Source: Acanthopleura granulata (Eukaryota > Mollusca > Polyplacophora > Chitonida > Chitonidae). From it: a stretch of DNA of 64,000 nucleotides. Below are positions 30,901 through 42,900 of this stretch, piece by piece. Positions within the stretch are counted from its first letter, which is position 1. Each line of letters opens with the position of its first letter. Below the pieces are notes generated by a model. It was not told where the DNA came from. It did no database searches and saw only the letters and a list, made by a program, of their open reading frames with translations. The translations under genes and the position numbers were made by a program. Location of the stretch: NCBI GenBank assembly GCA_016165875.1, contig JABBOT010000080.1, forward strand, positions 33,386,073 through 33,450,072. The letters are read 5' to 3'.

Positions 30901-33900
30901 TCTTTGAGCCAGAAATGAAGCATGAATATGTTACAGAAATAATAAGCTTAAAAATGTTTGTAATTATTTTGTTTCAATTCCAGTTCAAATGACAAAAGAG
31001 TTTTTAATAAGTTATGACTAGATCAACTCTTATGCAGATAATTTCAATATGAATATACCTTTTAATTTTTATTTGTGTTTTAAAGGATTACAGTGTGAAG
31101 CAGAATTTAATTCGAACCATGGAATTGATAGCTAAGGCCTTGCACCCCAGCCACCTGCAGACACAGTACACCTTCACCAAGAGAGGTGATCTCCTGACCC
31201 ATTTACAGGTGAGGCAAGAGTTGATAACTAAGGCCTTACCCACCTAGGTCACTTGCACGCACACTATATCTTTACCAAGAGGTGATCTCCTGACACATTA
31301 ACAGGTGAGAGAAGAGTTGATAACTAAGGCCTTACACCCCAGCTACCTGCAGACACAGTACACTTCACCAAGAGAGTTGATCTCTTGACTCATTTATAGA
31401 TGAGACCAAATTCGATAGTTAGGCCTTACACCCCAGGCCTCTCACCAATGCGGTCGCTGTGAGTGCAAGTCCAGCTCATGCTGGCTTCCTCTTCGGCGGT
31501 AAGTGGGAAGGTCTGCCAGCAACCTGTGGATGGTCGTGGGTTTCCGCTGGGCACTGCCCGGTTTCCTCTCACCATGCTGGCAACCGCCGTATAGGTGAAA
31601 TATTCTTGAGTACGGCATAAAACACCAATCGAATAAATAAATAAATTACACCCCTGCCACCTTCAGACACATTACACCTTCATCAAGAGAAGTGATCTCT
31701 TCACCCATGTACAGGTGAGAAGAGCTGGTGGCTAAACTGGCTGGATGGTTAACATGGTAACAGTGCAAGCTATCTTATTGATCCATGCAGGTGATGACTG
31801 GCTCCTGTCAAATGAGAACCAGCATCTAAATCCAACTACTGCCAGACTACAGCATTGAACATCATTTGACAAAATCGAGAACAAAGTTGAATTGCAGTTT
31901 CTTTTTGTTTTGTGTCTCAGAGCTACATGAGAGGAGAGAGCACGTCCAGTATCAACAACGAAACTCGGGCGCTGGCCATGAATGCCTGTGCAGAACTGGT
32001 GTATCCTTTCCACTTACGTGTACTCGTGAAATTTGTTTGTTAAACCTTATAAGTGAGAAATAAAGACAAGTTGTAATGATTATGATTGTTTCTAAATAGA
32101 TGAAAAATTTAAACATGATAAATAGCTCAGAATTTTAAGATGACCTGAATGTTGTGAATAAGCAGTTTTCAGCTTCTGGGAAGAGAAGCAATTTCTAGAG
32201 GGATGGGATTTCAAGAGTGGGTGTTGTACATGGGAAATTTGAAAAAAACCATCGCTGGTATTGAGGGGTTACGTGTTCTTCTGTTCACAAACAGTCTGGT
32301 TAGTGAGCCAAAAATGACGAAATGGCTAATTTCCTTGACATATTTGGTAAACTGGAACCTTGTCTTCCCGAGGCAGAAATTTACGAACTGGTGAAAACTG
32401 CTCTGGAGTGTGTGTTCCCGCTGCCACCAGATGGCGTTAGTGCCAAGAAGAACAAAGAGGAGGCGTACAAAGACATTCTGCAGGCAGAGGTTTTGATGGA
32501 AGCCTCGATGGTAGCTCTTCATGACCTACTCAAGGAACTTCTTATTAAGGATGTGTCTCCAGAGGGATTGAACAACATTTACAAGGTAGTTGAAGAACAA
32601 ACTGACCTATCATCCCTAGCTGTCAGTTAGAATAATCTTATAATCAACTGTAACTGCCAGCCAAAATACTACATCAGCAAGTTGTTAGGAGACTTGATAT
32701 TTGTTGATGACATTAGTTTGTTTGTGAAGTTAGTGCAGAAAACAAACCAGTTTTGAAAGGAAATTCTTGTTCGGAGAATGAAAAGATATTGTCACAGTGC
32801 ATGTGATTTGTAGTTAGAGGTTTTGTTTAATGATCATCCCATGTATGTTGATCATCATTTGTATGTGTATGATGTATGTACATATAGGCAATGACAGTGG
32901 ATTTTTCTTATCAAAGGGAGGAAACTGTAAAGGTCACATCATGACTCCATAAGCTTGGGGATGTCCTAAGGTGGAAATAAAGGGTTTCGATTGACCATTT
33001 CTTTGCTAAGCAAATTTAGGTTTACTTGGAGTGGACCAATATTTTTAAATCTATATGTGTTAAATCTTTTCCTTTGAGTGACAGTGCAGCATTATTTGGC
33101 ATGGTAGTGTCACCTACGCCTGGCTGAAATATGTATATTCAGTTTGCCATTAGGGGGTGGTGGAAGGAACGTACTCAGCACCTGTAAATAGAATTACATG
33201 ACTTTAATTTCAAGCTATGAAAGTGGCGTTGTAACACAAGATGCACACTGCCGAATGGCGGTGTTGGCAAAAACTAGACTTAGGGTAAATAACCTGAAAG
33301 GAAACTAGGCTTATGTCATGGAATGTTTCCTTACCAGCAAACAATCACAAGCGATACTATAATAAACTGTACTTTTTTCAAGTAATTACACAATACATAA
33401 AATTACCAAAATCGACAAAAATAACTACATTTTTACAATGATTTTATTTCATGTAAAAAAAAGGAAGGGGGGGGAGACTCTACTCATGAACTACACATGT
33501 CTAGTACCATAAAGTACCAGTACTTGTATAACGCCACAACAGTAAAGAACAAAGTGTTTCCTCTCCAGCCTGTTTCTCTGATATTCCTTCACAATGTTTT
33601 AGCCAAAGAATATTACTGGGGGCCTCCGTGGCTCAGTCGGCTAGCACGCTATTGCAGCACAATGACCCGAAGCTTCCCACCAATGCAGTCGCTGTGAGTT
33701 CAAGACCAGCTCATGCTGGCTTCCTCTCCAGCCATACGTGGGAAGGTCTGCCAGCAACCTCTGGACTGTCATGGGTTTCCTCCCACCATAATGCTGGCCG
33801 CCGTCGTATAAGTGAAATATTCTTGAGTATGACGTAAACACCAGTCAAATAAATAAATAAATAAGAATTTTACTATGAAAAGTAACTCTATCTGGCAAAA

Positions 33901-36900
33901 TAAATGAAGTCAAAAAAAGGTGTCACACCCTGGTCTTCTTTCAGCAATTGGTTCCCTGGATTCTGTCTTTGCATGAACATGAGAGAGAAAGAGCGCTGAA
34001 CACCTGTTTCATGCTTACAACCTTCTACCTGGAGAACATGACCCTTGGAATTGGAGTGAGTCTGGACGGGATGTAACTGTGAACATGGGATGTAACTCTG
34101 AACAGGGGACGTAATTCTGCCGAAGGGAGAATGAAGTTGATGTCACAAAGCAATTTTTTTTACTGAAGATGCTTTGTGAAATTGGCTTCAGATCCTTATG
34201 CACTAGACCCTCTGTTTAATTTGTTATTTAATGAATCCATTTAAATTTATATGAAGAATATAGTGGTCAATGTGGTGTTACCCTTGTGCCCTTTTTTTTA
34301 CTGTCAGTATATCATTTAATGTGTGCAACAATTATTCCTTGACCTAAATAGTGGCAATAATAATAATTCCAAACTTTGTTAACATTACAAAATGGTATTG
34401 AAGTTTTTCTCTAATGCATTTTCATATGCCACAAATGTTCAGAAATAAAGGATTAAGTAAATTAAGGTTAATTATAAATCATAATTTTGACCTGAATATT
34501 GTAGGACGCTGTTAAGTTTGACAACCTAGGTCAGGTCTTGGCTCGCCTCATTCCTCGTTGTACTGACCCCAGCGTTACTGTGCGACAGCTGGCCATTGAC
34601 TGCGTACAGAACATCCTGAAGATCCACCTCAGATATGAAGGTACAATCTGTTAGCACGTGTGAAAATGTAAACATGGAACAGAAAATTGCACTACAGTGA
34701 GAAACAGGTATTTGGCAGTGGTGGGGGGATCAGAGTTGGTTTTTAGTACACCTTATTCCTTTGTGTCAGTTGGAAATCTGAGGTTTTTCATTAGTATTAT
34801 ATTGTGTTACACAATAAGCTGTTGGTACTTAACATATTGTTTAGATGCAACAGTATATCTAATAGTATTGTGCTTCCCATGCGCTCAAATGAGACCAATA
34901 ACTGTATTTATGTTATTGCTCCTTTGCTGAACCTGTTTGATGTGAGGACGCCACATTAAGCCATTCAGGGACACATGAGGTATGACTAAGGTATCAATAG
35001 TAAATGTTTATTGTGTTGTTGTGTCATTCAGGCAGCCTACCAGACGAGAAAGACCAGATGGTGGAAGCCTTACCCACACTGAAGGAAAGGCTGAAGAAAA
35101 CAGACCCTAACATCCTGTTTGGGGTCGTCAATGATTTGGCAAAGGTTTCTCGGCTTTTACATCATTACCTGAGTTTTTCTGGTCAACTCATTGCATAATT
35201 TAGTTGTGGGTTTTCCTGGGCACCCTCAGCTCTTGACTCAAGAGGTAGACAAGGTTGTTTTCCAGTAACTTTGGTTTTCTCTGAGTTCTGTTCAAATCCC
35301 TTCACACACAAATATGACCAACATGATGAAAAGCTAAAATACCAAATCATGTTAATAAAGAGTGTAAAGTTTTGTTCATTCCTGGGATCATACTTCATAT
35401 GAATCCATTAACTTTCTGTGTGATGTTCATCTCTCTCTCTGTATCTACAAAAAAACACCTGAAGTAGGATATTCAACAAGCATCACCAGAAAAACAGCCA
35501 GGTTTGTTACCTTATTCTTTACATCAGAATATTCAGCTTACCACCCTGACACTGTTCTATGGGCACAATTGAACAATATGTCCTTGACTTGTAGTCTTCA
35601 TTGATATGCTCACTGATTGGCTGAGGTTTTGACAGGAGACAGGATGGTGCGTTGACATAATCAATCAGTTAAAATCAGAGATTGTAACCGTACCTGAGGT
35701 TGCTTCTGGTATTTTCAACCCATAGTTAAACAAATACAGTGGACACTGATATATAAATAGGTCAAGTCTGCAACGATGACATGTCTCATGTTTAGTAAGG
35801 CAGTAAAATCAGTGCGACAGAAAGCAACGGAGTTGTTGGCGGGAGTATTTATCGTATATTTTCTTCTGTTGAGGTGGAGATGGAGTGTTCATAACGTGTT
35901 TGTGAAATTCTGTCATTGGTCAGTTTTTCTGTTCTGTTTCATTTTGTGTAGGTGGTGTCTAAGAAGTTACCAGCTGACCAGCTGCATGTGTTTCTGGAGA
36001 GTTTGTTCGAGGGCCTGACGGACGCTCAGTCTCACAGCTCCTCAGGGGCCTGTGTCGTGCTGAATGGAATCCTCAAGTCCAGGGGACAGGAGATTGTCAA
36101 GGAGGTGAGCTGTGAAGGGCCTCTGGTCTCCTCTCCCTGGCCAGTCTGTTTGCTGCTTCTCGCAGCAGTAATTCTTCTCGCATACATGTATTGTATTAAA
36201 GGGAGTGAGATATGATTCACCTGGAGGAAGCTTGATTCGCAGCACGTGGCACATTAACCCACTGAGTCATGGAGGCCCCTAGAAAACCTCTGACAAATGA
36301 GTTCAAATGTTGTAGGCAGTAAATAATTAATCATAAGGATTTCTCTTTAGTTATGACTGTGCCTTATTTTTAGTGTACACCGATACTGCTTTGCACTTTT
36401 GCCATTTCTGACACATCTAAAAGAGAAAAGCATGGCCTTACTTGTTTGTGTTACTGCAGCGAAGAAAAACCCTCCAGTTCTTCAGGTATTCACTTATCAT
36501 GTGCATGTTCAACTATGTTTTGTTTCAGGTCCCCTCTATACTGTTGTCGTTGCATCAGAAGCTGAGTGTCATTGAAGTTCAGCAGACGCGTACTGGAACG
36601 CTGAGGTCTATCAGAACCATGTCCAGTCATCACCTGATACCTGTACTCACGTCATTACTCACCTTCCCTCTACCCTTTGATGAGTAAGTCCATGGCAGCC
36701 AAATGACTCAAAACCAGCTCTGACAAAAATCTCCCCTCAGACAGGGTACATGTATTATGCTCTCTGCATCCATCTACAGAAAACAAAATACAAATTACCA
36801 TTTAACAAGGAGGTCTTGCATGAAGTTTTTTTTTTTTGAGATTGTTTGTCTTCCACAAATATATACATGTACATTGAATTCACTTTGCCAGGGAAAATCT

Positions 36901-39900
36901 GTGTTTATTAGGAAAGTTGCCAGTGGGATGTGGTTTTCCTCAGGTACTCTGTTTTCTTTCTCACATGAACCTGACATTTTTGATTCCTGAATGAGGCCTT
37001 AAATACCAAACCTTCAATCAATGTGCAAAAAGAAACAGAGTGTTTTGTTCATTTAATTGAGCATACCTGCTTGTTTTGTCCTTAAGCAATGCTGTGGAGA
37101 TTTGGAAGATCCTGTCTCAGGACCCTGTGCTGGTGTCAAGAATGATTGAGCATATTCTGGAGCTGTTACAGCGAAGTTTGCCGTACGAGGAGAAACCAGG
37201 AGACAAGGAGAGGCCTCAGCGCACTGCCATGCCCCTCCCCCTCGCTGTGAGTAAGCCACACACATTACTCCAACATCTAGTGCAAGCACACACTTCATGT
37301 GAGTTCACTACTCAACATCTAGTGCAGGCTTAGACTTCATATTAGTTCACTGCTCCAACATCTGGTGCAAGTTTACACTTCATATTAGTTCACTGCTCCA
37401 ACATCTGGTGCAAGCTTACACATCTTATTAGTTCACTGTTCCAACACTTGGTGCAAGCTTACACGTCATATGAATTCACTACTCAGCATCTAGTGCAGGC
37501 TTACACTTCATGAGTTCACTTCTCCAGCATCTGGTGCAAGTTTATACTGATGTGAGGTCACTACTCCCAATAGCTAGTGCAAGCTTACACTTCATATGAG
37601 TTCACTACTACAACATCTAGTGCAAGCTTACACTTCATATGAGTTCACTACTACAACATCTAGTGCAAGCTTACACATCATATGAGTTCACTACTACAAC
37701 ATCTAGTGCAAGCTTACACTTCATATGAGTTCACTACTACAACATCTAATGCTAGCACACACTTCATATGCATTCATTATCTGTAAAATCCAGTGCCATG
37801 TCACATCATATGAGTTCAGAGCCAGTACTCTCAAATTCAATGTAAGCACACACTTCATTTGAGCTTGCTATTTTCCACATCTACTTTAAGTAAAGACTTG
37901 ATATGAGATGACTACTCCCAAATCTAGTTCAAGCTTACAATTCTGAGGAGTTCACTACTCCCATATCTAGTGCAAACTTTAATTCACTTCACATAACTAC
38001 TCTTCGGAGGTTAACTACTTTCTAAAATCCAAAAGCACACATTCATATCAGTGCACTACCATTCAAATCCAGTACACCTACCACATTTGAGCTCAGACGC
38101 CATACAATACTCCTGCAGAGTTAATGTGAATTCTACCAAAATCCATCACACTCACTCACATCATTATCTTTCACCACACACACGATCAGTATGCAAAATT
38201 CATATTTCACTACACTTCCTGAACCCCTCAATCATAGCAATGCAAATGTTTCAAATGAACCTTTGCTGTTCACAAGCTCAAAACCAACATATCTGAGTTC
38301 ATTGTTTCACCATCTAGCTTATAGAGTGTACACATTTTATTGAAGTTTACAAGCCTCAAGTTGAGCAAACTTCATACTGCAGCTCAGTGAGGTTGAGAGT
38401 TCATGTTAATATGTCTGTCACATTATGCCAAGAAGTTTGTCAGGTTCAGGGTAACGTATCGTGGGTTCTACAGATTCTACCAGTGAAACGCTGTACATCC
38501 TCAGCTGGAAAAGTTTTTGGGAAAAATTTTATTGAGACACTGAGGGAAAAAAATTTATTCATTTAATTTGCCAAAGCACAAAACCTGATATGATTTCACT
38601 TAAATGCTTTCCATAAAAGCCTCAAAATAGCACTTTTGAAGCCAACACATGATAAGATTTTCTGATAAGACTTAAGTGGACTAAGTGGATGAGTGGAGCC
38701 AGTTGTGTCACTTGAAGAAAAAACTTCACAGACTTAAGTGGTCTAGGTGGATGAGTGGAGCCAGTTGTGTCACTCGAAGAAAAAACAAACAATAGGTGAA
38801 ATACAAGATGTCAGCCTTTCAATTAAATTTATTTATTTAATTATTTATTTGATTTGAGTTTTACGCCGTATTCAAAAGAATATTTCACTTATACGATGGC
38901 GGCCAGCATTATGGTTGGAGGAAACTGGACAGAGGCCCATAGGAAACCCATGAGCATCCATAGATTGCTGGCGGACCTTCCCATGTAAGGCCGGAGAAGA
39001 AACACAAGGACTACATGGGTGAGAGGCACGTGGTCATAAAGCCATGCAAGCTAACACCTACAGCCACAGAGGACCTTCAATAAAATGTGATACAAATTCT
39101 TATTGTTGTATTCTATTTTTGCTATGTTTAAGTCCAAGTATGTGTTTATAACAAGGAAAAGTTATGAACGCAGTTAAAATAACCAACACAATGCAAACAG
39201 TCATTATTTTTCTCAGGTCTTCTTTCACTCATCTGCTTAAGGTGATATTCTTGTGATTTTTTTTCATTGTGTTATTGCAGGCCACATCTGCTTTGACTGA
39301 AATCTTTCACTGTGAAGAGACTGAGGAGGTTGTGATCAAAAACTTCCATCGTCTGTTTGCTGCTCTTATCCTGCGGATTGGCTCGATGATCAATGTGAAG
39401 CCACCTAAAGGAGTGCAGGTATGGTTGACCATGTTAGGCAGGTCAGTACACTATGCCTGTGGTTGGTGAGGATAAACCAGCGGGGAAGAGGACAGAGCTG
39501 TTCCATTTTACTCCTTCATTCATGTAATCAAGGCGGTTGTCGTGGGAAATCTAACAAGGGCGTGATCGAGAGAAAATCTTTCAGAAACAGTTTTCTGCAA
39601 TATACTCTGCAGCCTGTAGTATTGTTTGTTCTGCTGTTCAAGATGAAAAAGACACGTAGTTCAATAGCATTCTTCCCTCCCCATCATTACTTCAAAATAA
39701 ATAAATAAATAAAACATTGAAGCTATTTTTGAGAGCATTCCATGATTGTTGTACAGATATTTGTAGTTTTTGAAAGTTTGTAAACATTTAAAACACAACT
39801 ACATAGTTTCGTAAGTTAAGCAGATGTATTGCTTACCTATTACATAAGTTTATTTGAAATGTTAGAAATCAATTTCCTTTTTACAGCTGGATAAAAGGGA

Positions 39901-42900
39901 GGAAGTGAAACCAAAAGATAAGAAGTCTGCCAGCATTAGAGAGAGCAAGAAAACAACCCCATGCAGGTGAGCAGTACGCTGTGCAGATTTTAGTGACATA
40001 CACATTGAGCCAGCTAAGCAGGTAAAAATCTGCATAGCATGGGAAAGTTCATCACTTACTTACCACAGACTTGGTCCCAACATTAACATTTCACCTGTCT
40101 ATGACACTGTCCACCATTGTATAAGTGAAATGTATCTCAGTTTATGGCATTAAAGTGAAAAAGTTTCACTCTGTAGAGTTATCTTGTGTTTTGTGAAAGA
40201 TTTACTACTTTTTCCTCTCCCCATTTGGATTACAGCTTCGCAGTGGTATCATTTCGAGCCTTCCTTATCCGCTCACAGAGCACAGATATGATAGAGCTGC
40301 TGGATAATGAATCTGTGTGGGAAATGTTTGAAGACGAAGACAGATATGCTGAAGCTATGTCTATCTTAGCCAAGTAAGTACTGAGATGCTAAAAAAAAAA
40401 TTAAACCAAAATAACAAAATTATAAACATGAATTTGAATTGAACATCCATGCATGTAAGGAATGCATTTTGATGGCATATAGTTGTTCATCAGATATCAA
40501 ATTAGTCATTATGATGAGCATTATAAAGCTTGACTTCATAATCCCAAATGTTCCATTGAGTAAAATCTGGCATAACCACAACGAGTTTGCTTTTCAATAA
40601 GGAAAGGGTTGGTCTGACTGCAACAGAGAAGTTTTAATGATCTTTCTTGTTGAAAACCAGGTTCTGGCATTTTTCACATGGACTGTATATTTTTGAGAAT
40701 AGCATCTACAAAATGCAATGCCAAATATGTGTTTGACAAACTCAAAAGCTGTGAAGATATATCTAGCGTTACACTGAATGCTGAAAACAAATTCCTGATT
40801 GATGTTGCTTATATGTGTTTTGATAATCTAAATGACGTTGCCAGTTTTGTTTCATTTTGTTACCACCTCTCAGAGGTATAGCCACTCACCAGCCAGAGCA
40901 GGTACCCCAGATCATCGCCTCACTCACCTCTGCCCTGTCCAGTCTCTACGAGCCACAGAGAGCTGTCGTAGCTGCTTTCTTCTCAGAGGTATGCTTGTGT
41001 CTTTCTCATGAAAAGTCATTTTTATTAGGCTGCTAGAGGTACCACTTGTAGAGAACATTTGCCTTGGACAGGAAATTTGTAGGTAGATATCCCCTCCATT
41101 CTTGACATTACCTTTGCTGTTGATTAGTTGTTTTCCTCCACTATGGAAGGCATATCCGTGTTTCACACTTGGAAAAGTGTGACTGTAAGCCAGAGGCTTG
41201 TGGTTTATTCCAGTTAGGTCAGTTTCCTTTACCCATGAATCTGGCCACCATCTTATTAGTGGTAGGTTCTTAAATATGACATTAAACAGCTAAATAAATA
41301 TATAATCGAATGAATAGTATATGTCAGTTTGTCTCAGTTTTTTTATTTTGCCAATGATGGAAATCTGTGAACACCGTTCATGTAAAAACACAGTATGAAT
41401 CAGTTTGTTTGTGTCAGTATTTTGACTTTGCCAGTGATGGAAATCTGTGAACATGGCGTATGGCGGAAGAGCCACCAGCAACCTGCAGGTGGTTGTGGGT
41501 TTCCCCTGGGCTGTACCAGGTTTCCCCCACCATGTTAGCTACCTTTGGACAAGTGAAATATTCTTCAGTACTGCGTAAAACAGCAATGAAATAAATAAAT
41601 CCATCAATCTTATGAAAACAGACTAGGTGAAAATGTACAGATGTGGAAAATTAAAACTTGGAGTGAATCACGTTAAAGGTTTTACAAAAAGAGTTACCTG
41701 CAGCATGTGCAAGTAAACATTCAGGAATTTAAGGTTTATTAAAACGTAGAGGATATCAACCCAGTTGCATGGCATAATCTCCTGAGTACTGCATTGATAT
41801 TTACTTTGTTCATGATATAGATTTGCTTAAGTTAATCCTTCTGGATATGTTGGAAATGTTCCTGATGTTTATCCTGTATTTTCTTGATCAGATGATAAAT
41901 CAGAAATGTGCAGGTGACAGCTCGTTGATAGAACTGGTCATGAACAGTCTGCTCGGGAGGTTGGTGGATTCCTCCCAACAAGTTCGCAAACTTTGTATCC
42001 GAGGTCTCGGCAATGTGTCCAGTATTAGTTCCAAAGAGGTAAGTCTGGTTTTGTGTACTGCTGGTACACAATTGTTTTATTAAATATGCACCCTTTGTTC
42101 TCATGGGTGTTCTGTGCCGGAGAGGTCTGGACCCTTTGTTCTCCTGGGTGTTCTATGTCGGAGAGGTCTGGACCCTTTGTTCTCCTGGGTGTTCTGTGTC
42201 GGAGAGGTCTGGACCCTTTGTTCTCATGGGTGTTCTGTGTTGGAGAGGTCTGGACCCTTTGTTCTCATGGGTGTTCTGTGTCGGAGAGGTCTGGACCCTT
42301 TGTTCTCATGGGTGTTCTGTGTCGGAGAGGTCTGGACCCTTTGTTCTCATGGGTGTTCTGTGTTGGAGAGGTCTGGACCCTTTGTTCTCCTGGGTGTTCT
42401 GTGCCGGAGAGGTCTGGAATACAAGAGATTCAATCCACGTCCTATTTACCAATGAACCTTTGTCAACCAAAAAATACAAATGGCCAAAAATTTGATCTGT
42501 TGACACCCTGAGCTAAACAATCTGATACCAACAGACGGTTTGTGCTGGTTACCTTTGTTAGCCATTGAATTATGGAAGATAAACGCTTCAAACATGTTTC
42601 ATGCTGGCTTCCTCTCCGGCCATGCATGGGAAGGTCTGCCAGCAACCTGCAAATGGTCTTGGGTTCTCCTGGGCTCTGCCCAGTTTCGTCCCACCATAAT
42701 GCTGGCCGTCGCCGTAAAAGTGAAATATTCTTGAGTATGGTGTAAAACACCAATCAAATAAATACATGAATAAATCAAACATGTCAGATGAGTGTCAGCT
42801 GGACCTGAACAAGCTTCTTCTGTATTGACAGAGCTAAGTTATGCACCCTCACAACAGTGCTTTGAGAAAAGATTCATGATGTTTTAATAAATACTTCTCC

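Noticed and set aside
42053..42511. Three overlapping plus-strand ORFs of 113-152 codons
   Set aside because: They are the three readings of the 41-base minisatellite in MROH1 intron 34, not proteins.
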